64,000 nt of DNA from Medicago truncatula (taxonomy: Eukaryota; Streptophyta; Magnoliopsida; Fabales; Fabaceae): assembly GCF_003473485.1 (NCBI RefSeq), contig NC_053043.1, forward strand, positions 13,650,001-13,714,000, in the 5' to 3' direction. Shown in pieces: positions 1-14,874 of this stretch. Numbering within the stretch: position 1 is the stretch's first letter; each line of letters opens with the position of its first letter. Both the position numbers and the translations under genes were made by a program. The notes below the pieces were generated by a model, which worked only from the letters and a program-made list of their open reading frames with translations, did not search any database and was not told where the DNA came from.

Positions 1-972
1 GTGGTACCATAGAAAATTCAGCTGTTAATCATGTTGCATCTGATGATACTGTTCAGCCAGAGAATGGATCTACCGATCAATCTGCACATGCTGAGATTCC
101 TGTGATTACTAAGGAAATGTACATCAGTTTGGTTGCTCTTTTGCCAAAGAATTCCGCTGAAGCTGTTGTTTTGACTTATAGTTTTAATGCTGTACTTAAT
201 GGTTCCATTCCATATCTCCACATGTACTCTCACATGATATTATCTTGCACACAAACAATTTTTATCTCTACTTGCATATTGGGCACTGGTGCAACATGCA
301 ACACCCCGTTTTCCCAATATACAAATTTCTTAAACAATTATCAGAGTAAAAACCATAAACGGGATATCACATAGAAACGTAATCCAAAACAGTTAAATAA
401 TGATTTAACCTTCACAAATATCTTTAACATAGCAGCGGAAAATCATAAACATAAAACATAAACGTTTTCGGCACGCAGGCCCAATAAGTATCTCAAAAGA
501 GTTTTATCAAAACATAAGCAGTTCACGTAAAAGAATGAAGCATGTTATAGCATAAAACCCCATCCCGTTACGTATCAGAGCGACCTAGACGACACAGTGA
601 AGGCAAGGCCAACTCACGAAGCAACTGCACACTAAGCACGATCACCTGCAAGTTACCCATACGAAGGGCAACATTTTCAAGCAGAAGGGGTGAGATTTCA
701 TAATAAAATAACATTAATCAATGTAATTGCGAATCATAAATTAACATCAATCATTCCATTATTAACTTTGCATAAATGCTAAACAGTTATCACGTAATCA
801 TATATCCAATCATTATAAACAACATAACATATTCAAATAACACTTATCACATAATCACATATCCATTCATTATCAACAAGGCATCTTAATCATGACAATG
901 TGACAATGCTCCTAGACTCCTTATATGCATGTGGTACCAATCGTCATCATAAGTATTAATATACTTTAATCG

Positions 973-1045
973 TGCGGAGGACAAAGCTCCTATAAAACGT
1001 GCGGAGGACAAAGCTCCTAATTTTCGTGGTGAGGACTAAGCTCAA
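973..1045. repeat. Short tandem motif inside the solo LTR
   Basis: The motif CGTGCGGAGGACAAAGCTCC occurs twice (about 973-1018) and a diverged third copy (CGTGGTGAGGACTAAGCTC) follows to about 1045. Confidence 0.7.
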
Positions 1046-1439
1046 TGATATGCTATGCATGGACACAGATGAACAAAACATCATAATCATCGTAATCATG
1101 TGCATTCAATAACTTGATGCAAAACGTCATCATTTTCATTATATTCATATATAAACATTGCTTACTCAGTTAAATAACAGCAGCAGCATAGTCAAGTCGC
1201 ATAACAGCAAGGAGATATCAATATATCAACAACAATTTACTAGAATCATAATCATTTCAATTATATCTTACATATTGCATAATACCTTAATCATGCTCAA
1301 ATAATATCAACTTAACTCAATAGCTTTACAGACTGCATTAAACGTTATCATAAGGTTTCATTACCAATTAGGGATTCACTCTGGACCAAAAAGTGCGACA
1401 CAGATCGCACAAACACATAATCAAGTTCATCCTGGTTGT

Positions 1440-1765
1440 ACTCGCGAGGCGAGAGTACTTACTCGCCATGGCGAGAACCACTCAACTCACAAACTAAGCT
1501 TGTTCTGGGTTCCCTCTGATCCTACATTCATTCCTAATCAATACTAGGTAAGTTCAGGTACTCAAAGGCATACAAGATTCAACTAAAAAGGTCGAAACAC
1601 GAAATATGACATGCACTCTGCCTAAGCTCGCGAGGCGAGGAAGGTTGCTCGCCATGGCGAGTTGAACCAAACAACTCGCGAGGCGAAGGAAAGGGGCTCG
1701 CGTGGCGAGCGATGAAGTTCATCACTCGCGAGGCGAGGATCATCACTCGCCGTGGCGAGCGATGA
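1440..1765. repeat. Cluster of GC-rich short palindromes inside the solo LTR
   Basis: About eight copies of two related near-palindromic 12-13-mers, TCGCGAGGCGAG and TCGCCATGGCGAG (with GTGGCGAGCGATGA variants), are packed into roughly 330 bp. This is a CpG-dense island in otherwise very AT-rich DNA, at a mid-LTR position where promoter or enhancer elements would be expected. Confidence 0.75.
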
Positions 1766-3660
1766 ACAGAAGCACGGGCAGACTAGGGTTTTTCTCAAAA
1801 ATCCCTCACACAACATGGTTCAAAGCCTAATTTTGATTCCAGAATTCATCCTAAACATGTTCTAAGGTTATAGGACGGTTCTTACATCAATCTAAACAAG
1901 TTTTACCGTTTGATCATCAATTTTTAGGGCTTTGACCTAATTCCAAAACTTCTCTAAATCAATCCTAACTTGGTCAACTAATCATCAGAATTACAGTAAT
2001 TAACATTATTGAATTATTAGTCTCACCCTTACCTGGTTATGAAGAAATCGCAGCTCTCTCTATGCTCTTCTCCCTTCTAAGCTTTTTCTCCCTTTTCCAA
2101 AAGTTTTCACGTACAATGAGTTTCTAAAATATTAGGTCTTCTCCTATTTATACCTCTTTCTAATAACTTATCTTATCTCACTTTCTCCCCCAAAACTATC
2201 TAAAATATCAAAACAGCCCTCAACTAAATATTTTTCAAATCTTTATTTTATTTAACAATAAAATAAATTCTCTAATCTTATCAATTCCTCCAAAACTCAT
2301 AACCTAACACGTCATCAATCAAATCACCAAAATCACCACAATTTATCAAAACATATCAAAATCATACATATATTATATAAATATAATATAATCACCTAAA
2401 CTCGATTAAATAACGATTAAACGAAAGTGGGCGTTACACAACATATCACATTTATTGCTCATTGCATTGGTTTTCATCTTGCACCGAAATCAACCTATAT
2501 TAGTCACCATGCCTAATGGCTCCAATGTCACTGCACACTTTTCTGGCATTGTTGCTCTTACACCACACTTGCACATTAATGATGATGTCTTATTGCTGTA
2601 ATTTAATCTCAACCTGATCTCTATATCTAAGTTGGCTCAATGTCTCAATTGCAAGCTGATTTTTGAGCCTATTTCTCGCACCATGCAAGATTTGAAGAGC
2701 TAGAAGATGGTTGGATTGGTTAGATTGCAGGGTGGTTTATATAGTTTACATTTAGATGATGTAAAGCTCATTAGGTTGTATTTCTTTATTTCCTTTAGTG
2801 CACAACTTGTTATCAAATAAATTGCCTGATAGCACTGTTTGGCACCTTAGATAGTGCCATTTGCCTCATTACAGATTGTTGAACGTGAATAAATTGTATG
2901 ATTTTATCTGTGCTCCTTGCATGGCTGCTTGTAATATCTGCCATTTGTCTAGTTATGCAACTGCTCCTTTTCATCTGGTTCATGTTGATATTTCAGGTCC
3001 ATATGCAATTACTCCTTTTCATGGTTTTAAATATTTCCTTGCTATTTTGGCTGATCATACTCGCTATTACTTGCTTCATTTGGGTGGTTATAATGCGTGC
3101 TACATCTGAAATTCAGTCCTGTATCGGTATCTTTTACAACTTGGTAGAAACGTGATTTTCCAAGCGAATCAAGCCCATTCACAGTGATAATGGCCCTGCG
3201 TTTTTCCTTAAAACAGTTTCATGCCTCCAAAGGCATTGTTTATCAAACTAGCCGTGAGGAAATGCCACAGCAGAATGGTCGTGTTGAGAGGTGTCATCAG
3301 CACATTCGTAATGTCAGCTGTGCTTTGACGTTCCAGTCCCAACTGCCTCGACCTTATTGCCTCTGTGTAAACTTCAAAACAAGTCTATGTATGTTATTCT
3401 TTTTTGCTCTAAACCAGATTTAAGTAATTTGTGAGTGTTTGGAGATCTCTGCTATAGTTCTACTTTCTCTGCTCATAGAGGGAAGTTTGATGCAAGAGCT
3501 AGGGAATGTGCATTTCTTGGTTTCAAGTCTAGAACCAAGGATTATCTCATGCTTGATTTCACCTCCAGAACTATTCTTCCTTTTAGAAATGCAACCTTTT
3601 ATGATTTTAGTTATTTAATTGGCTCAGTTGAACTGTGAATTGGTGCTATCTATGGTTTAG

Positions 3661-5200
3661 TTAAATAATTGCTCAGTTGTGTTATTATTCTAATCCAAGT
3701 GGATTTTATTACATGACAGATTAGGGGAATATGCAAATCTGATAACTATCATTCCATTGTTTTAAGCAAGTTTGCAATTTTCAAATTCCAGTTAAGGGTG
3801 GCTTAATTTGAATTGTCTATGAAAAAAAATACATTTGGTGAAATTATGTCAGTTTGTAATTTGTATTACATCAAATTGTAATTTGCAAATTAGTCAGCGT
3901 ACTATTTCTAAAAGGATAAAAAAGTGTTAACTATAACTTCTCATTTGGAATCACACTTTTGTCTGGCTAACTTTGCATACAAATTCAATATCATCCTTAT
4001 AAGTTCAATCCTAGACTACGAAAGATATACGATAGACAGAGAAACTGAGCAATCGAAATACGTTGTTTAGCAGAATACAAAGACTTGGTGGATCCAATCG
4101 AAACACACCGCTTTCGCTCTCAAGACAGATTTGCGTACATACATTCGCTATAAATATCAATTTTTCTTTTACAAATGTCTGTATATTTGCCAATTTCTAA
4201 ACTTATTTGGAATTAAGTAAAAATTTCCAAAAGAATAAGTGGATATGATGAAGGCAAAGGTATTCCAAACTATCAGTATGTTTTTGATATTCCCTTTAAT
4301 GCTTATATTCATCGATACCAACTTTGAAAGAGGTTTGAGGACTTGAATAGTCTCCTTTGAGCTCAATCTCCATTGCATTGAAACCAAATTTGCTCATTGA
4401 AAACAAATTCACTTGTTCCACAATTTCTTCATTTATCAAACATTGAGTGGTGAAGCATAAAGCTAGAATGTTGTAAATATCGAGTTCACCGATCATGATT
4501 TGCTTGGTTCAACCACACTTAAAACGATCATCTTGCTGATATCCAATTCAACTAGTTGAACTGATTGGGGATTGGGTAGTTGGATTAAAATAGTTGAACA
4601 ATTGAAGGTCTATGATTCAAGTTCTAACATGAGAAAAATACTAATATACTTGTTGGAGTGTATTGATTCAAATTTTCTTTAAGTTTAAGAAGGAAGTGTA
4701 GAGTGCCATCGATAACACATACATTTTTAATTTAAGTTACGAGTTTGAATCCAAACAAAGATGTTCTAATCTATCAATATCGACATTGCTGAATAAACCT
4801 TATGAACAATTAAATTTAACTTTTTTTTAGGTAGAATTCAATTTTTAAAACATTACTTTTGGATGATAAAATAATAAACGTCAAACTATATAAACCATTT
4901 AACTTTTTTTTCAAAAGTTTTTTTGAATATCATACACATAAATGACCGTAATTTCTTTAGAAAACAATATATCAAAATTAAACTTTTAAGTGTAGACCCA
5001 ATTTAATTTCTTTCAATTTTTAATATATAATTTCTATTTGTGAATTTTTTTTTTTTATTTGATCAAATTCCGACACTGCATATAATATGTCAATATCCAT
5101 ATCAACTCAATTACGATATCATAAAACATATTTTCCCTTTATTATTTAAGTTTATTTTTTGTCGGAAAATAAATTGGGGCGAAAAAAAAAAAATTGTGAG
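3661..5200. other. Intergenic, no gene recognised
   Basis: AT-rich sequence between the copia remnant and the CX9C gene. Reading frames on the minus strand at 4011-4496 are interrupted and I recognise no family in them. No transposon ends were found. Confidence 0.5.
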
Positions 5201-5238
5201 AAAAATTGGGTATTCACAGGAACGTAACAATAGATGTG

Positions 5239-5508
5239 ATGTCAACTAAGGAAGAAGAAAAATGCGATGAGCTACATCGAGCATTATTAGAGTGCCACCG
5301 TCGTATACCGCCAGGTCTCGGTCGTAACTCCGCCTGTCGTCACCTCAACCACGCCTTCGCCGTCTGCCTTGTCTCTCTCGCCTGCCCTGAACAATCTGAG
5401 GCGGTGCGTACTCTCTGCTCCAGCGCCGGTACCGCTCTCAAACGCCGGCAATGTCAACAGGCTCAGATTTCTCTCTCCCTCTGCCTCGATTCTCATTCAG
5501 AACCCTAA
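5239..5508 (+). CDS. Small CX9C-motif protein (CHCH/Cmc1-like), 89 aa
   Basis: Intronless frame. The ATG at 5239 is chosen because the frame upstream of it opens only with a TTG, and an earlier ATG at 5234 is followed at once by a stop. The protein has cysteine pairs in Cx9C spacing: KC-DELHRALLE-CH near the N terminus, C-RHLNHAFAV-C in the middle and C-QQAQISLSL-C near the C terminus, with further cysteines between. Twin Cx9C proteins of this size are usually imported into the mitochondrial intermembrane space by the Mia40/Erv1 disulfide relay and help assemble cytochrome oxidase or other respiratory complexes; that role here is inference. The GC content of the ORF is clearly above its flanks, supporting real coding sequence. 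There is no N-terminal presequence, as expected for the family. The exact orthologue (CMC1, COX19-like or other) is not resolved. Confidence 0.8.
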   Translation: MSTKEEEKCDELHRALLECHRRIPPGLGRNSACRHLNHAFAVCLVSLACPEQSEAVRTLCSSAGTALKRRQCQQAQISLSLCLDSHSEP

Positions 5509-9893
<4,385 letters not shown>

Positions 9894-10830
9894 GAATTTT
9901 TTTTTTCTGACCCTTTTGGTCAAAAAAATTTCAGGCCTGACCCCCTTTGAATTTTTTTTCTACAAAATGACTCATTTTTGGTTTTTTTTTTGTCCTTTAG
10001 CGCGTTCCCGCCATCTGAAACGGCGGGACTGGCCGCCGGTCTGACAACTGTCGCGTCATGACGGCAGCTGCATTTTTTTTGTTCCCGCCATTTGAAGTGG
10101 CAGGACTAATTTTTTAATTTTTTTTTCGTTTTTTGTTTTTTACATTAAATAATGATGATATATTTAATGATAAATAATAATAATGATAAATATTTAATAC
10201 AAAAACTACTTTCTCCGCGGAAACCAATTACGCCAATGTAAACTATGACCTCCCGTAGCATATAATTTATCTTTTTTATTCCGTACGGGTCGTTGGTTTT
10301 GCTCCTGCTCTTCCTCGTACTCTTCCTGTTCCACATTCTCGTCAAGAATTTCAACATCATCATTAGTTTCCATAGCAAGAGGATGTGGAACAGGAAGAGC
10401 AGGAGCAAAACCAACGACCCGTACGGAATAAAAACGATAAATTATGTGCTACGGGAGGTCATAGTTTACATTGGCGTAATTGGTTTCCGCGGAGAAAGTA
10501 GTTTTTGTATTAAATATTTATCATTATTATTATTTATCATTAAATATATCATCATTATTTAATGTAAAAAAGAAAAAACGAAAAAATTTTTTTTAAAAAT
10601 TAGTCCCGCCACTTCAAATGACGGGAACGACAAAAAAAAATTAAAAAAAAAATGCAGCTGCCGTCATGACGCGACGGCTGTCAGACCGGCGGCCAGTCCC
10701 ACCGTTTCAGATGGCGGGAACGCGCTAAAGGACAAAAAAAAAACCAAAAGTGGATCATTTTGGAAAAATAATTTCAAAGGGGGTCAGACCTAAAATTTTT
10801 TTGGCCAAAAGGGTCAAAAAAAAAAAATTC
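9894..10830. mobile_element. Large foldback (inverted-repeat) transposon, MULE-like
   Basis: A 937-bp palindrome: the left arm (9894 to about 10335) is matched by the right arm (about 10383 to 10830) in reverse complement with only scattered mismatches and small indels, around a loop of about 47 bp. The ends are GAATTTTTTT and its complement. Flanks 9885-9893 (GAAGAACCT) and 10831-10839 (GCACAACCT) agree at 7 of 9 positions, consistent with a diverged 9-bp target duplication of the Mutator-like kind. Each arm carries the same C-terminal coding fragment reading outward from the loop. In the left arm (minus strand) it ends ...GGHSLHWRNWFPRRK then a stop at 10206-10208, preceded by an acidic EEYEEEQEQNQRPVRNKK stretch. 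The right arm lacks 12 bp in the Glu-rich part. No transposase is present, so it is non-autonomous. Confidence 0.85.
10206..10373 (-). pseudogene. C-terminal coding fragment carried in the foldback arm
   Basis: On the minus strand an ATG at about 10371-10373 opens a frame (METNDDVEILDENVEQ..., acidic, then basic) that ends at the stop at 10206. It covers the loop and part of the left arm; the right arm repeats its distal two thirds on the plus strand, ending near 10500. The family is unknown to me. It may be the 3' end of a gene captured by the element or of its autonomous parent. Confidence 0.45.
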
Positions 10831-10839
10831 GCACAACCT

Positions 10840-13558
10840 TTCACAATGTTATAGATAAATTTAAATTGGAAAAACTGGGGAGGGAAGAAAAAGTAGTAAC
10901 TAGGTGATTCATATTAATTGCAATTTAAATAAATTTTATTTCATTTATTTATTTATTTTATTTCATAATATTGTTTAAAATAAAAAATGAAAAAAATGTA
11001 ACGCCATTTCATTTGCGTGAATAAAAAAAGTAGAAAAAAATACAATGTCACTGCAAGTTTGAAAAAAATAATAAACAATTGTTTGTTATGAGAGGAAAAT
11101 AACACATTAAATTTATTTGAAAGAGAAATTTTATGCAAAAAAATAAAAATTTATTGGTGGATTAAACGAGGGTATAATAGAAAAAAGGTACAAAAATCCA
11201 CTTTCTTAATTTGATGTTACTTTTCTAAAACGACACTTAAAAAGAACGGATGAAGTATTTAACATCTCTCCTCAAACTTACAATGCACTAACATAAAACA
11301 TTGAGAGTTTTTCTAACAATAAATCAAACCAAACAAAATAACACCATAGCCAAAAACAAAAGGAAACAACAAATAAAAAAGGAATTATCAAGAACCAATC
11401 TAATCCAAATCAAACCAAACCAAATCGAACCAAACTAAACCAAACCAAATCAAGTGAACAAATCCAAACCAAATCAATTTGAATCAAACAATACCAAGCT
11501 AAACCGAATACCAAACCAAATCAATCATAGCAAAAAAAAAAAAAAAAAATCAAACTGAATCAAACCAACTGAAATCAAACAACTTGTGGAGCAAGATAAA
11601 GATCATGAAGAAATCAAATAGAAGAACCGAGAGAACAAAAGGAAAAATGGAACATAATGTGTCTGTGATATATCCCATTAGCCTCCCGGAATGTAGGTCT
11701 TGACATATTAGAAGGGTTCAAACCTTTAACAAAAGTAATTGGGTCCATAGTCTACAATTGATTTAATTAGTTTCTCAACGTTCTAACAAAAATTGCTAAG
11801 TTCAATGTCTTGGTACTAACCCGCTTCTTCGGTCACAATCCTCTAATGTTCTAGATTAGTCTGTAACCATCGAAGGTTTGACTGTGGGTTAAAACTATTG
11901 TCACAAAGGCGGTAATAAATTTGTAAAATTATTAGAGATTAAATGGTTAAAGTTAGATCAATCCCCAAAGCTAGGGTTAATAGTCATTAAGACTTCATTT
12001 TATGAACATTCGTAAACGCATAAAAAACATTAATAACAAATGTTAACCAAATAAAACCAAGTCGATAAATTCCATTAAAAGGTAACTCAACAAATTACAC
12101 GGTTGAAATATACACAAAGAAGGTCATCTACATGAACTAACCTAAAAAAAATAGCTACTCATGATAAATAAACATAAACAAACGAATATGTAAAGAAATA
12201 CATGAATACAGGATCACCATGTGATGAATATTTGCCTCCAGGATGTTTTCAGCATATCTTAGACTTCTAAAACCACGATTTCGCTATGTTCCAATCGTTA
12301 GAGTCATTTTCCAATGAGGTAGGGTTTTTCTATTTATAGGCGAGCGTTTCAAACTTTCTGGAACAGTGTGCAACCGACATGCTCAACCTTGTGTGCATCG
12401 CACATGATGTAGTAACTAGTAACTATACACTTTAGATTTATCCAAACCTGTGCAACATACAACTTACTGCACACATCACAAATCTACCGGTAGCTGACCA
12501 CTTTTGAATCCTTCTTAGATGCGCGACATGCAACTCATAGCACTATGCATGTTGGACCTTTTGCTTTTCTTAGTACTTTGCCCTATTTATCCTCATCGAA
12601 AGTTCCGTAATGACTATACCCCAAAAAATCACTAGATTAATCTTGTAAAAAGTATAGCACAACTATAAAGTTATCAGGTTTATGTGGTTTAACACGATTC
12701 AAAGCCTTGTATGCATAATTGTTCTTCCATGCTCATCCATTGATTTATTTGCAAAAACTCAACTAAAACATACTTAAACTTGTTACAATGATCCTGAAAC
12801 GACTTCTAATTAATGCTAAAATCACTATATGACAGTCATCAATAACTTCAATATGATTAATTTTCTCCATTGAGTTAAACACGAACAGATTGGTGTAAAT
12901 CATCCTTATCACTAGCCAATACAAAGAAGTTGTGATAGAACCAAAATATTATAACAAAGCAAACTACAAAATCATTATGTTACCGAAGAATATGTTATCG
13001 AAATCAAATACATCAATGCATCCAGAATCAACCTTGCTCTTTGATCAATAAGAACAACCATTCACACAAAATCAAATATGTTTCGAATGCATCCTTTTAT
13101 TAACCAATAAGAACGATCAAGGAGGTATCAAACAAAACAAATTAATTGATTCCAATCCATCAAATTAGAGATGATTACCTCAAAACTCAATTGAAGTGCA
13201 ACTGATCAATAATTCTAAGGAAATCACAATAGCTTCATATTGCATAAAAATAAAAAAAGATCTATGTTCAAACCCATTAAATCCCAAAATGAATTGTTGT
13301 ATTATCTTGATTGAAGTTTAGATAAAAATAAGCTGAGGTATATTCATTTATGTGAGCTTCTACTGAATATTATTAAGATTAGGATAAGTATTTTTTTAAG
13401 GATAAAGATTAAGATAAACTTTAAAATATAGTTAAATAGTTTCGATATATATAAAAATTAAAAAGTGAAATAGACATTGTTTGTACATCATAACAAATAA
13501 TAACAAATTATGAGTTTGTTACACATAACAACCCTTAATTTTCTCAAGTCTTTGCCCA
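10840..13558. other. Intergenic, low-complexity AACCAAA tract, no gene seen
   Basis: Very AT-rich. At 11395-11580 there is an imperfect array of AAACC / CAAATC motifs ending with an A17 run near 11530. The rest (11600-13550) holds no recognisable coding sequence; its only long features are purine-rich runs. Confidence 0.5.
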
Positions 13559-13565
13559 TATATAA
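13559..13565 (+). promoter_or_regulatory. Probable TATA box of the WRN-exonuclease-like gene
   Basis: TATATAA, 127 bp upstream of the ATG at 13692, at the usual distance for a plant core promoter with a 5' leader of about 90-100 nt. Confidence 0.5.
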
Positions 13566-13691
13566 GGAATTACTTAGGGCTTAGGAACTCATAACTCATC
13601 TCAATCATAAAACAAGTTTTTGAGCAAAAAAGAGCATCGTTGGTTCAATTCAGAGAGAGCATTCTCTATCGATATTTTTCCAGAAAAAAAC

Positions 13692-14294
13692 ATGGCTACC
13701 GTCAACAACCACCAGCACAACTCCGATCACAGCACATACACCGTCAACATGCACGGAAGCAAGATAACCGTGACTGTTACAGCCTTCGCCTCCATAGTGG
13801 AAAACTGGATCAAAACAACATTCATCTTCGAGCGCGAAGACTACGAATGGCGGTCACTCCTCACCGGCATCGCAGTCGATCCTAGGGCAGACACTTTGCA
13901 ACTCTGCACCGGTAACCGGTGCCTTATATTCCAACTAGGTCATGCAGATTCCATACCGCAAAACCTCCGTGATTTCCTTCTGAATCGGCACTGCGGATTC
14001 ATTAGGTTTAAGAACCCCATGCTACGAAACATGCTTAAGTCATCGAAGCACTGTTTGGAGATTCATAGAGATCCTTTAGATCTCTCGTTCTACAGAGAAG
14101 AGTACGATCATGATTCAGTGGAAGAGATTATTTATAAAAGCCTTGGATTGAAAGTGGAGCTTAGAGAAGAGATTAGAATGAGTAATTGGAGTGAAGAGTG
14201 TCTTAGTGATGATCAACTTGCTTATGCTTGTGTTCAAACTCATTGCGCTTATCTTATGGGGTACAAGTTGCACTCATGGGTGTTATGCATCTAA
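13692..14294 (+). CDS. Werner-syndrome-like 3'-5' exonuclease domain protein, probably catalytically inactive, 200 aa
   Basis: Single-exon gene; the ATG at 13692 gives MATVNNHQ, while the frame further upstream opens only with TTG. The protein matches the plant WRN-exo (DnaQ/RNase H fold) family. Recognisable blocks are DTLQLCTGNRCLIFQL at about residues 72-87, IPQNLRDFLL after it, EEIIYKSLGLKVE at about 155, and SNWSEECLSDDQLAYACVQTHCAYLMGYKL at the C terminus. Active members use four acidic residues: an Asp-x-Glu in the first block (usually a DVEW-like motif), an Asp in the middle and an Asp in the final YACVDAY-like motif. Here the first motif reads GIAVDPRAD with no clear D-x-E, the middle block is GFIRFKNPM, and the last reads YACVQTH with Gln for Asp. 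I infer a fold-retaining nuclease-dead protein, possibly nucleic-acid binding. It is a normal length for short plant members. Confidence 0.85.
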   Translation: MATVNNHQHNSDHSTYTVNMHGSKITVTVTAFASIVENWIKTTFIFEREDYEWRSLLTGIAVDPRADTLQLCTGNRCLIFQLGHADSIPQNLRDFLLNRHCGFIRFKNPMLRNMLKSSKHCLEIHRDPLDLSFYREEYDHDSVEEIIYKSLGLKVELREEIRMSNWSEECLSDDQLAYACVQTHCAYLMGYKLHSWVLCI

Positions 14295-14679
14295 ACTACT
14301 CTTCTTATTTACTCTTTTTTTATTTATTTAAAGTTTTACCTTAATATGTTCTTTGATTCATATTTGAACTCGCTGCACTTATTGGTTTATCAACACTAGC
14401 TAGCTAAGCTAGGTAGGGGATCATTATATTTTCATTTGTTTTTGTTTAAAGAATTATATCACTATTTTAATTTGGCTTATACGTGGCCTACCATTGATTT
14501 ACTTTTTTTGAATTAGTTGGACGACTGGTGCTTGGTATAAACTTAGGTTAGGCATTATATCACCAACACCGTTAGTTAATTAATCGTGGAAAATATATAG
14601 GTGTTTGTTATACCTTTAACTCTTTCGTTCTTTTAACTAAAACCACTTTAGCTATATAGCCTTTTGATGTTTGTGACCA

Positions 14680-14780
14680 CATATATTTTTCCATTAAATA
14701 CTTTTGGTAAGATTATAGATCATCAGTCATGACTAAAGTATATTTTTCCATTAAATACTTTTGGACCCGTGCGATGCACG
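14680..14780. repeat. Direct repeat and hairpin motif, possible Helitron-end remnant
   Basis: ATATTTTTCCATTAAATACTTTTGG occurs at about 14685-14710 and again at about 14740-14765. It is followed at once by the palindrome CCCGTGCGATGCACGGG (14766-14782), a hairpin often seen near Helitron or MITE ends in plants. The assignment is tentative. Confidence 0.4.
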
Positions 14781-14874
14781 GGAAGTTGATTATCTTATTG
14801 ACAAATAAATGTGGTAGATGATCATGAAATGGATAATAGTTGTTGTTGAGCATGAGTTAATGCTTCCAAAAGAT

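Larger units (their letters stand above)
297..2438. mobile_element. Solo LTR (Ty3-gypsy type) with 5-bp target duplication
   Basis: The 2142-bp insertion starts TGCAACACCC and ends GGGCGTTACA, a TG...CA retroviral-type LTR with 10-bp imperfect inverted ends. It is flanked by a perfect direct repeat CAACA at 292-296 and 2439-2443. Removing it plus one CAACA restores the copia protease frame, so its boundaries are certain. There is no internal coding region, which fits a solo LTR left by LTR-LTR recombination. Its length and its resemblance to Tekay/Del chromovirus LTRs of legumes suggest Ty3-gypsy; that lineage is inferred from memory of the family. Inside are a triplicated GTGCGGAGGACAAAGCTCC-like motif (about 973-1045) and a cluster of GC-rich short palindromes (1440-1765). 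Confidence 0.9.
1..3660 (+). pseudogene. Degenerate Ty1-copia polyprotein (gag end, protease, integrase), split by a solo LTR
   Basis: Remnant of a copia-type gag-pol gene. The protease active-site region (ILGTGATYH-like) is split: its first half ends at about 296 and it resumes at 2444. Downstream come a GAG-pre-integrase stretch at about 2500-2760 (TMPNGSNV, ISISKLAQ, MVGLVRLQGGLY), the integrase start with HVDISGPY at about 2980, an HSDNGPAF-like core at 3180, QQNGRVERCHQH at 3270, and the integrase C-terminal GDLCYSSTFSAHRGKFDARA region with FLGF at 3440-3520. Several in-frame stops and frameshifts are present, and reverse transcriptase and RNase H are missing, so the element is dead and 3'-truncated. 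The 5' part lies outside the window. Family assignment rests on the order and spacing of these motifs. Confidence 0.85.

Noticed and set aside
1622..1816. 64-codon minus-strand frame in the solo LTR
   Set aside because: It is open because of the GC-rich palindrome cluster and has no protein features.
10145..10562. Two mirror-image 89-codon frames
   Set aside because: Both arise from the two arms of the foldback element. The better-supported frame is the one ending …HWRNWFPRRK.
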